Positions 43,694-51,354 of a stretch of DNA of 64,000 nt are shown here, one piece after another. Below the pieces are notes generated by a model. It saw only the letters and a list, made by a program, of their open reading frames with translations. It ran no database searches and was not told the origin of the DNA. Positions within the stretch are counted from its first letter, which is position 1; the number at the start of each line of letters is the position of its first letter. The stretch is from Bacteroidales bacterium. GTDB lineage: Bacteria; Bacteroidota; Bacteroidia; Bacteroidales; Muribaculaceae. A program made the position numbers and the translations under genes. Location of the stretch: contig DXXK01000041.1 in NCBI GenBank assembly GCA_019416425.1, forward strand, positions 15,407 to 79,406, given 5' to 3'.

Positions 43694-45214
43694 ATGAGTA
43701 CAAGTCAGCAGGATACCGCCAAATATATCCTGGCATTGGACCAGGGTACGAGCAGTTCACGAGCAATAGTTTTCGATCATGAGGGCAACATGTGTTCGGA
43801 AGCCCAGCATGAGTTCCCTCAGATTTTCCCCAAGCCGGGATGGGTGGAGCATGATCCGAACGAGATATGGAGTTCAGTGGCGTCGGTTGCAGCGGAGGCT
43901 ATATCCAAATATGGAATCAACGGCACCAACATAGCAGCCATCGGCATAACCAATCAGCGCGAGACGACAATAGTGTGGGATGTTGATACCGGCGAGCCCG
44001 TGTACAACGCCATCGTCTGGCAGGACCGACGTACGTCGGAATTATGCGACAAGCTTCGCGATGAAGGTCTGGCGGACATGATCCGTGACAAGACAGGGCT
44101 GATTATCGACGCATACTTCAGTGCCACTAAGATCAAATGGATTCTGGACAATGTCCCCAATGCGCGGAAGCGAGCCAACGAGGGCAAGCTGCGTTTCGGC
44201 AATGTAGACAGCTGGCTGATATGGAACTTCACACGCGGCGGCAGGCATGTGACGGATGTCACGAACGCGTCGCGCACCATGCTGTTCAATATCCACACCA
44301 TGGAGTGGGACAAGGATTTGATGGAGCTGTTCGGCATACCGGCATCGATGCTGCCTGAGGTACGCCCCAGCAGCGGCATATTCGGCTACACCACAACCAC
44401 CCTGTTCGCGCATGAGGTCCCGATTGCGGGAGTGGCCGGCGATCAGCAGGCCGCTCTGTTCGGACAGATGTGCGTGGAACCGGGGGAAGTCAAGAATACA
44501 TACGGAACAGGTTGCTTCCTGCTGATGAACACGGGCGACAAGCCGGTATTGTCCAAGAACAGGCTGTTGACCACGGTCGCATGGCAGATAGGTGACAAGG
44601 TCACGTATGCGCTGGAGGGCTCCATATTTGTGGGAGGTTCCGTGGTTCAATGGCTACGTGACAATCTGCGGGTCATATACTCGTCGGGCGAGGTTGAGAG
44701 TCTGGCAAGGTCTGTTCCCGACAGCGGCGGCATTTACTTCGTTCCGGCATTTACAGGACTGGGAGCGCCCTACTGGGACCAATATGCACGCGGCGCGTTG
44801 TTCGGTCTGACGCGTGGCTCAAATGTTGCCCATATAGCCCGGGCGGCTTTGGACGGCATAGCATACCAGGTCTATGATATAGTCAAGGCCATGGAGAGCG
44901 ATACGGATCTGGTACTTAAGAATCTAAAGGTGGATGGAGGCGCGTCGCGCAACAATCTGCTGATGCAGTTCCAGAGCGACATCCTGGCCACGGAGGTGCT
45001 CCGTCCCCGAATCACCGAGACAACGGCATTAGGTGCCGCGTATCTGGCCGGACTCGGTGTCGGATTCTGGCAGGATATCGATGAGGTGCAGACCCAGTGG
45101 CAGGTGGAGCATAAGTTCGAACCCACGGGCGATACAGACAGGGTGGCTCAGGAACTTGCAGGATGGCATGACGCTGTGCGTCGTGTGTTGACGAACGACA
45201 AGTGTGAACTTTAA
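43694..45214 (+). CDS. glpK: Glycerol kinase
   Basis: A 506-residue FGGY-family kinase making glycerol-3-phosphate. The N-terminus YILALDQGTSSSRAIVFDHEG is the phosphate-1 motif, with the glycerol-binding ITNQRETTIVWD downstream. The C-terminal half has GGSVVQWLRDNL and LKVDGGASRNNLLMQFQSDIL (the FGGY-2 signature). Length and order are standard. With glpABC and glpF it completes glycerol uptake and oxidation. Confidence 0.98.
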   Translation: MSTSQQDTAKYILALDQGTSSSRAIVFDHEGNMCSEAQHEFPQIFPKPGWVEHDPNEIWSSVASVAAEAISKYGINGTNIAAIGITNQRETTIVWDVDTGEPVYNAIVWQDRRTSELCDKLRDEGLADMIRDKTGLIIDAYFSATKIKWILDNVPNARKRANEGKLRFGNVDSWLIWNFTRGGRHVTDVTNASRTMLFNIHTMEWDKDLMELFGIPASMLPEVRPSSGIFGYTTTTLFAHEVPIAGVAGDQQAALFGQMCVEPGEVKNTYGTGCFLLMNTGDKPVLSKNRLLTTVAWQIGDKVTYALEGSIFVGGSVVQWLRDNLRVIYSSGEVESLARSVPDSGGIYFVPAFTGLGAPYWDQYARGALFGLTRGSNVAHIARAALDGIAYQVYDIVKAMESDTDLVLKNLKVDGGASRNNLLMQFQSDILATEVLRPRITETTALGAAYLAGLGVGFWQDIDEVQTQWQVEHKFEPTGDTDRVAQELAGWHDAVRRVLTNDKCEL

Positions 45215-45226
45215 AAACGGAAAGTT

Positions 45227-45988
45227 ATGGATGCGATGGTTGTGCCGATGTGGCTGCAATGTTTTTTTGAATTCTTAGGAACATTCGTGATGATTCTGTT
45301 GGGATGCGGCGTATGCGCGTGTACGTCCCTGAACAAATCGAAAGGCTTCGGATCCGGCTGGGTAGTTGTGACTATCGCCTGGGGTCTGGCCGTGACCTGC
45401 GGAGTGCTGATAGCCGGACCGTACACCGGTGCGCACCTGAATCCTGCCGTGACTATCGGACTTGCTTCGGCAGGTAAGTTCGCCTGGGCCGGGGTGGTTC
45501 CTTACATCGTGGCGCAGGTGGCAGGTGCCTTTGTCGCCGCGCTGCTGGTCTATCTGTTCTATAAGGATCAGTTTGACCGCACGGAGGGCAAGGAAACCAA
45601 GTTGGGTGTGTTCTGTACCATTCCGGCGGTTTACAATCCCCCGTTGAACTTCCTGTCGGAGGTCGTAGGCACTTTTGTGCTGATACTGGTGATATTGATG
45701 ATGACTGTCAAGGGAAATACAGCCGAGATAGGGCTTGGTTCGATTGGTGCCATCCCGGTCGGTCTGCTGGTTATTGTCATCGGTATGTCGCTTGGAGGTA
45801 CCACAGGATACGCCATCAATCCGGCACGGGACTTCGGGCCGCGTCTGGCCCACGCCGTGCTTCCGATCAAGGACAAAGGCTCAAGTCAGTGGAACTACAG
45901 CTGGGTTCCGATCGCCGGTCCCATCATCGGTTCGCTGTGTGCCGTAGTTGTTTACTATCTCTTAGTGGTCGTATTCAATCTGCCGTAA
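45227..45988 (+). CDS. glpF: Glycerol facilitator (aquaglyceroporin)
   Basis: A 253-residue MIP-family channel with six membrane helices and the two NPA boxes, GAHLNPAVTIG and GYAINPARDFGPR. The aspartate after the second NPA-R (RD) is the feature distinguishing glycerol facilitators from water channels. It admits glycerol by diffusion for trapping by the kinase encoded 13 bases upstream. It ends the operon, and a weak terminator follows. Confidence 0.97.
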   Translation: MDAMVVPMWLQCFFEFLGTFVMILLGCGVCACTSLNKSKGFGSGWVVVTIAWGLAVTCGVLIAGPYTGAHLNPAVTIGLASAGKFAWAGVVPYIVAQVAGAFVAALLVYLFYKDQFDRTEGKETKLGVFCTIPAVYNPPLNFLSEVVGTFVLILVILMMTVKGNTAEIGLGSIGAIPVGLLVIVIGMSLGGTTGYAINPARDFGPRLAHAVLPIKDKGSSQWNYSWVPIAGPIIGSLCAVVVYYLLVVVFNLP

Positions 45989-46046
45989 GGAGATAAATCA
46001 GGAATTCATAACAAACGACTTCATAAGATTTATCAAAGCCTAAGAC

Positions 46047-46073
46047 GGGGTGCGCCGCAAGACACACCCCTTT
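46047..46073 (+). terminator. Terminator after the glp operon
   Basis: GGGGTG (46047-46052) pairs with CACCCC (46065-46070), followed by TTT. The stem is short, only six pairs. Confidence 0.6.
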
Positions 46074-46188
46074 ATGTTTGATTTCTTTATCAGCCATATA
46101 CTTGTTTAATCCATTATAATATTGTAACTTATACCCTAAAACAGAATCCTATATGACAATTCCGATTTAAGCATCCCTTATTCTCCCC

Positions 46189-47093
46189 GGTACTTGGCAG
46201 ACAATTTCGTGCGTCAATCCGAAGAAAACGAACGTAAGCATTGCCCCAATCCTCATCACCGACTGCACCTGTGAGGTACGGAACGGCGACGAGAAACTTA
46301 ACACCGTCAAGTTCACATGGCGATATACAGACAACCGCCCGATAGTGCGCCTGTCTGCCTAGCCCGGTATATTCACATCGCCCTACATTCGAGGCCCGTG
46401 CAGCGTTCACCGTCAATTCCGCGTCAGTATTCAAGGAGGATGTGGATATGCCGACTATCGTAGACGATACGCTCTCTTACGTTCCGTGGGGCGGCGACAA
46501 TCAGATGCCGTTCGTCCTGCTCGCGCTCGTCGAGAAAGACGAAACTCTGGCAACCCGCCAGTGTTTCAACGCCGAGGTCTGCTACGGTTCGGGGCTGCAA
46601 TACTGCGCCGCCGAAGACTCCGCTGCGGTCAAGTCGGCTGTCAACGACTTCCTCCTTGACAACGACCTCGCCGCATACTTCCTCGGCATCTGTCAGGACT
46701 TCAAGCACTTCGGCTTCGCTGTCTCTGTGCTTATTCTCAACGAAGACGGCACTAAAGTAGTGCGCCTTCTGAGAAAGGAAGCCTGTTACTGTCGCTTCGC
46801 TCCTGCGGACGAGGACGGATGCATACCGCACATTCTCTACGCCAACTGGTGTAAGTGCGTAGGCTCTCGCGAAAATATAGAGGTCATCGAACTTCTCTAC
46901 CCGACTTCCCCGTGGCGAGATCTGCTACGCAAGCTCGCCAAGCAAGGAAAACATCATAAATTCGCTTTCGTCAGTCGTGTGACTACTCCTGACTCCACCT
47001 ATTACCACATCCCTCTCACTATGCCGCTTTGTTTCGTGGCAAGTGGTATAACATCAAGCAGCTTATCGGCATCACTAAGGAAGCGAAGCTGAA
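46189..47093 (+). pseudogene. Decayed phage portal-like gene
   Basis: The reading runs through three frames. The first part (TNVSIAPILITDCTCEV to PIVRLSA) ends at a TAG near 46363, then reads PGIFTSP. A shift near 46385 leads to FEARAAFTVNSASVFKEDV and the longest open piece (DDTLSYVPWGGDNQMP, LLRKEACYCRFAPADEDG, TPDSTYYHIP). A further shift near 47010 gives HYAALFRGKWYNIKQLIG. The gene then stops being recognisable near 47093. I take it as a Bacteroidales prophage structural (portal-like) protein from recalled similarity to phage genes of this kind. The C-terminal half is missing. Confidence 0.7.
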
Positions 47094-47095
47094 TT

Positions 47096-47749
47096 GTGCG
47101 TACGCTCAATGGTTTTGGGGTGGTGAACACCTCAAACCTCACTCCGGCATCGAAGCCGCGTGTCGATAGGCTCGTCAGCTCGATGTTGAGCCATCGCGAC
47201 GATTGCACCGCCGCGCTACTGCCCGAACTTGTCGGGGCAAGCAAGTGGCTCACATCTTCACAAGCCGATTTCTTCTGTGCTACACTTTTCCCTGACTTCG
47301 CTATTGTGGATAGCGTCGGCGGAGCCACCGGCTCCAAATGGGGATTTTCGAGCCAACGAGGGCAGAGTTCAATATCGCTTGAAACTATGCCGAGTGCAGA
47401 CGATAATAGCCGTTGGCAAAAGTATCTGGAACTCCGTCTGCAGGTCATAGACCTTTAAGCGTCGTTGGCCGAAGAATGGTTTTCGCCGGAACTTATGTCA
47501 GCACTCCACTCAGAAACCCTGCGCGGAGATCTGACAGAAAAGCGGAGTGAGACTGTCAGGCTGGTAGAGGCGCAGGTCGTGGGCTACCTGCGGTCGGGGT
47601 CGTTCAACTCGCGGAGACTCGCGGATATTGTGAATTATATCCGGCTGAACCCTGAATTTTTCAGCGAATGGCATCAGTCGGAAACCGCGAAGCTGTTTGC
47701 GCCGCCGGTCTTTCGGAATGAAAAGAAGGCTTCGGGTTACTTCTTTTAG
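47096..47749 (+). pseudogene. Phage-derived gene interrupted by an in-frame stop
   Basis: Two open pieces lie in the same frame: 47096-47458 (ending RWQKYLELRLQVIDL) and, six bases on, ASLAEEWFSPELMSALHSE to KKASGYFF. A single TAA at 47456-47458 separates them, so one substitution (for example CAA to TAA) would explain the break. The C-terminal piece contains the compact helical stretch RSETVRLVEAQVVGYLRSG. Its location between other decayed phage genes makes it part of the same remnant. The molecular role is unknown. Confidence 0.65.
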
Positions 47750-48043
47750 CGGTGTCGGGACAATTCGCAGTCGGTGAGGCTACGTCGCAAGGGTCATTAG
47801 TCGGTCATATCGCATCGGAGTTATGGCACGAGGCACTGATTTTCCTGTCGCAAAGGTAGAATATGCGTCAGCAGGTAAGGGCAAGACGAGTCCGCACAGA
47901 AAATCTTCCTCTTGCAGAGAGTATTTTCCGGCAGACCCTTGACTCTCTCCGCTTCCTATGCACATTCTTTTTCCTTTGCACATTCTTTGGTATGCGCGTA
48001 AAATCAAAAGTGTTTCGGCACATAACTCTTAAATCAATTCGAT
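47750..48043. other. Non-coding spacer within the prophage remnant
   Basis: A stretch of 294 bases with no supported gene. A 39-codon frame from 47823 is open but has no recognisable features. A short imperfect direct repeat, GCACATTCTTT and GCACATTCTTT, occurs near 47959 and 47977. Confidence 0.4.
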
Positions 48044-48286
48044 ATGATACTTCCCGACAAACGACCCGTTGAGCGCGACTTCGCCAACCTCACCGACTAC
48101 TCGCAGACTTGCCCCGACGGTGCAAGAAAGTTCTTCGCCTTCATTCATTTCACCGATGGATCGACCTGCCTTTTCGCAAACATCTTCACGTTCCGCAGAA
48201 CATTCGCCACGATGCTCGCGATGGAAAAATTCAGCGACTGCCTCGAATATATCAGCAGCATCAATATCCACGAACAGGAATATTGA
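48044..48286 (+). CDS. Small hypothetical protein in the prophage remnant
   Basis: An 80-residue frame, MILPDKRPVERDFANLTD at the start and SDCLEYISSINIHEQEY at the end. No signal peptide, membrane segment or known motif. The intact frame and its place among phage-type genes are the only support; function unknown. A hairpin at about 48301-48340 follows. Confidence 0.4.
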   Translation: MILPDKRPVERDFANLTDYSQTCPDGARKFFAFIHFTDGSTCLFANIFTFRRTFATMLAMEKFSDCLEYISSINIHEQEY

Positions 48287-48301
48287 ACGACCCGAACCAT
48301 C

Positions 48302-48339
48302 AGCCCTGCCGAGCAATCGAGCAATCGGCGGGGCTTTCT
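48302..48339 (+). terminator. Terminator-like hairpin in the remnant
   Basis: AGCCCTGCCGA pairs with TCGGCGGGGCT over 11 positions (one G-U), around a 12-base loop, with TTT following. It separates the 80-residue gene from the promoter of the Asp-box gene. Confidence 0.6.
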
Positions 48340-48349
48340 GCGGCTTTAT

Positions 48350-48381
48350 TTTGTCTGTTTCAACAATTTATTGTAACTTTG
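48350..48381 (+). promoter_or_regulatory. Promoter of the secreted Asp-box gene
   Basis: TTTG at 48350-48353, exactly 20 bases, then TAACTTTG at 48374-48381, matching the host-type consensus. The ATG is at 48403, about 15 bases after the expected start. The gene thus has its own host-recognised promoter inside the phage remnant. Confidence 0.8.
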
Positions 48382-48402
48382 TACATTCGTAAAAATCATA
48401 TA

Positions 48403-49650
48403 ATGAAGAAACAACTTATTATACTGGTGGCATTTGCGTTGGCTTATATCTCGGGATTCTGTCAAGAAGTCGAGATAAAATCTATTCCTCTGCCATTTAA
48501 GGTAGCCTTTAATGGTAATAACTGGACCAAATCATATATGTTGTTTGAAGAAGGAATAATCTTCGTGCCTACTTCAAATGGCATCTATGGTTATGATCCG
48601 AATTCAACGGAACCCAAATGGTTTTCGCGAGGATTCGAGGGCGAGAATCTGATTGAATGTGTCCATTCAGGAGAAGAATGGCTTGCTATTACGCGCAATC
48701 AGAATATGCGTCTGCTTTTACGTTCTACAGATAACGGTAAAACAGTTGAAGATTACACTCCATATTCTTTGTTCCAGGATAATAAATACAGAACCGTGCT
48801 GAGACTTTGTCAAGACCCGGTAAATCCGCAGATTATTTATTTGATAAGTGGCTCTGCCGGTATTCTTAAGTCCACAGACTTCGGTAAATCATGGTCTATT
48901 CTTACTGACGAAGTTAATTTAAATAATACATACTGCGGATTTGAAATCCATCCACTGAATACAGATATTTTACTGCAACATGCCGAGAACGGTGCATTGG
49001 CACCTACGCTTCAAATATCCTATGATGGAGGTAAGCAGTGGATTAGCTCTAACGGATATCCAACGCCTGAAATTAAACTACCGGATGATCCTGATTATTT
49101 TGAAGATTGCATTCATGATGTTGCATTTCATCCAACCGATATAAACACTTGGGTATATGGCGGTGAAGGTGTTATAGCCAAGACTACCGATAGCGGTAGG
49201 ACATGGACGCATAAGGAGAATTCATGGGCTTATCAATATTCTACCATCTACGACAATACGAATCCCAATGTCCTGTTCTCGCTTGGCGCAAATGATAGAG
49301 GAAATGAAGAACACCGAGGATGGATATTCCTCACGTCTGTTGATGGTGGCGAAACATGGCAGAATTCCTATCATTATAAAATAGAGAACACACAGTACTG
49401 TGATATGAAGCAGACACAAGAAGACTTAATAATTCTTGGAACCGAGAATCTATATTTTGTAAAGAAAAAAGATTTTGTGTCCTCATCTGGATTGCAGGGT
49501 GTTTACATTGATAACATTAAAACCCCATGTGACAATAATATTTATTCCATACAGGGAACGGTCATTAAATGCGAAGCTGATACAACCGATTTAAGCAGTT
49601 TGCCCCAAGGTGTATATATCTATAAGAGGAACAAACTCGTAATTAAATAG
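48403..49650 (+). CDS. Secreted Asp-box (BNR-repeat) beta-propeller protein
   Basis: A 415-residue protein with a signal peptide (MKKQLIILVAFALAYISGFCQ). It carries five Asp-box motifs of the S-x-D-x-G-x-T/S-W type: STDNGKT, STDFGKSW, SYDGGKQW, TTDSGRTW and SVDGGETW, spaced as in sialidase or Ycf48-like propellers. No sialidase Arg triad or FRIP motif was recognised, so an enzymatic role is not supported. The end (DLSSLPQGVYIYKRNKLVIK) looks like a type IX secretion-type sorting tail. It is more AT-rich than the phage genes around it and intact while they are broken, so it may be cargo or a later insertion. Confidence 0.82.
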   Translation: MKKQLIILVAFALAYISGFCQEVEIKSIPLPFKVAFNGNNWTKSYMLFEEGIIFVPTSNGIYGYDPNSTEPKWFSRGFEGENLIECVHSGEEWLAITRNQNMRLLLRSTDNGKTVEDYTPYSLFQDNKYRTVLRLCQDPVNPQIIYLISGSAGILKSTDFGKSWSILTDEVNLNNTYCGFEIHPLNTDILLQHAENGALAPTLQISYDGGKQWISSNGYPTPEIKLPDDPDYFEDCIHDVAFHPTDINTWVYGGEGVIAKTTDSGRTWTHKENSWAYQYSTIYDNTNPNVLFSLGANDRGNEEHRGWIFLTSVDGGETWQNSYHYKIENTQYCDMKQTQEDLIILGTENLYFVKKKDFVSSSGLQGVYIDNIKTPCDNNIYSIQGTVIKCEADTTDLSSLPQGVYIYKRNKLVIK

Positions 49651-49686
49651 AGGTTCATATTCACTTTTCCCTGTCTTTTCCCCATA

Positions 49687-49735
49687 GAGTGCTTTACCGT
49701 ACTTTCGCAATACGATAAAGCACTTTTTATATACA
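49687..49735 (+). terminator. Terminator after the Asp-box gene
   Basis: AGTGCTTTA pairs with TAAAGCACT around an inner CCGTA/TACG pairing, followed by TTTTTATA. A strong rho-independent signal. Confidence 0.85.
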
Positions 49736-49757
49736 GACAATCTCGATTAACTTCATC

Positions 49758-50544
49758 GTGCCGCAGGGCTGGCATGAGCTTTCCGATAAACAGCTACGAT
49801 ATGTTTATCAGCTTCTCGCCGATGATTTCGCCACCGACGACAAATCGTGCCAACGAGAGCAGAGCCAAGCTTGCTTGGACTATGCCGAGTGCAGCCGATT
49901 TTGCTGGGAAGAAATCAAGACCTTATGCCTTCTCCAATGGAGCGGCACAAAGGTTATCGGCAAACAGGACAGAGGCTCATATCTCCAAAAGAGGAAAACT
50001 TCTTTTCGAGGTCACGCCGCTGACGCTCGCAGAGCTGCTTCCGCATCTCGACTGGCTCGCTTCTCTGCCGACGGTTCCCGTCAGGCTATCCAAAATCAAC
50101 CGCCAACACGCTCTCCCGGCTGACTTCTCCGAAGTGCCGTTTGAGACCTTCATCATCTGCGATAACCTCTATAAAGGTTATCTTCAGATGCAGAATGATG
50201 ACCTGCTCGACCAACTCGGCGCGACGCTCTACGGCAAGGCCATGACCTTCAAGCCATACGAGCGAATCAGCATCTTTTACTGGTTCGCCGCGCTCAAAGA
50301 TACCTTCTCGCGCAAATTCCCGGACTTCTTTCAGCCAATCAGCGCCTTCACCGGCGGCAACCTGCTCGGCTCGTCCGCTCCATCGGTCGAGGACGCGATG
50401 AACGCTCAGATCCGTGCCCTCACCAAAGGCGATGCCACCAAAGAGAAAGAAGTCCTCGCGCTCGATACTCACCGCGCACTCACGGAGCTGAACGCCCAGG
50501 CTCGTGAGTATAAGGAACTGAACGCCAAAACCGCCTCCAAATGA
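49758..50544 (+). pseudogene. Phage-derived gene with a one-base frameshift
   Basis: The first piece reads FIVPQGWHELSDKQLRYVYQ to SGTKVIGKQDRGSYLQKR in one frame. At about 49996 the reading moves by one base to GKLLFEVTPLTLAELLPHLD, and continues to LNAQAREYKELNAKTASK. The two halves join naturally, so a single-base deletion explains the break. The protein is soluble and helical with no recognised catalytic motif. Its stop overlaps the next start (ATGA), preserving the original operon packing. Confidence 0.7.
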
Positions 50545-50781
50545 CAGCGCAGCTCAACGGAAGATGGGATGCGGCCAGTTTCTTCGAGGAACTAACCGCA
50601 ACGAACCGACTCGCCCGGCAAGAAGGTCAGGTTGGAGCAGAACTGCATCTACCTTGACCCCCGAATATCGTTCAACGAGATTGACCGATATTTTTTCAGC
50701 GGAGCCGCCGGTGCATATTTCCAGATAGCCGTCGATGTGTTCACTGATTTAAGATACAACCCCGATGAATGGAACGCCTAA
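50541..50781 (+). pseudogene. Small phage-derived gene with a frameshift
   Basis: The start MTAQLNGRWDAASFFEELTA shifts frame near 50615 into KVRLEQNCIYLDPR and ends with a TAA at 50779-50781 after RYNPDEWNA. The intact form would be about 80 residues. The following gene starts within its last 17 bases. Function unknown. Confidence 0.6.
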
Positions 50782-51196
50782 AAACAGCGTTGAAGAACGC
50801 CGTAAATACGTCCGTGCCTTCAACGCCACGATGGTTAAGATATGGCGCGAGCAAATCGCCCTTCTCGGTGTTATCGACACAGGAGCGCTTTACCGCTCGA
50901 CGGTCGGCATATCAATGACCGCCGACGGCAAGTTCATCGACATTACTCTCGAACAGGCATTTAACACCTACGGTCTTTTCGTGGATTATGGCACCGGACG
51001 CAATACTCCGCGAGGAAACCCCGGCGACATCGGCAAAGCCAACAGTCGCAAGCGCAAGCGCTGGTTCTCCCGCAAGTATTTTGCTTCCGTGAAGAACATT
51101 CAGGAGTTCTACGCAGACTCTCTCGGCCAGGAGTTCTGCCGAGCCATATTCAACGCCCTCAATCCCGACATTATGCGCCGCGCAGTCACTCTCTGA
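50765..51196 (+). CDS. Phage-type structural or accessory protein
   Basis: A 143-residue intact frame. It starts MNGTPKNSVEERRKYVRAFN and contains GVIDTGALYRSTVGISM, YGLFVDYGTGRNTPRGNPG and a basic KRKRWFSRKYFASVK. The IDTGALxRS pattern and the GTGR stretch resemble HK97-gp10/tail-completion-type proteins, which I suggest only tentatively. It is the best preserved phage-type gene in the remnant. Confidence 0.6.
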   Translation: MNGTPKNSVEERRKYVRAFNATMVKIWREQIALLGVIDTGALYRSTVGISMTADGKFIDITLEQAFNTYGLFVDYGTGRNTPRGNPGDIGKANSRKRKRWFSRKYFASVKNIQEFYADSLGQEFCRAIFNALNPDIMRRAVTL

Positions 51197-51253
51197 GTGT
51201 CTTTTCGCGCGCCTTTTGATAGCCATAACTTTGCCGAATAAACAGCATCAGTT

Positions 51254-51334
51254 ATGGCTATTGATACCAAATCACTTTCTCAACTCATTGCCGAGTTTCG
51301 CAAGTTGCAGACCCAAGATTCCATAATGCCGTAA
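51254..51334 (+). pseudogene. Truncated start of the next phage gene
   Basis: MAIDTKSLSQLIAEFRKLQT followed by QDSIMP and a stop: 26 codons that look like the N-terminus of a larger gene. The remnant ends here against the metH 3' end, 21 bases before the metH stop codon. Confidence 0.45.
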
Positions 51335-51354
51335 TTCGAGGGCCGAGAGGCGTT

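Noticed and set aside
48403..49650. Sialidase assignment for the Asp-box protein
   Set aside because: Asp-boxes occur in many propellers; the FRIP motif and arginine triad of sialidases were not found.
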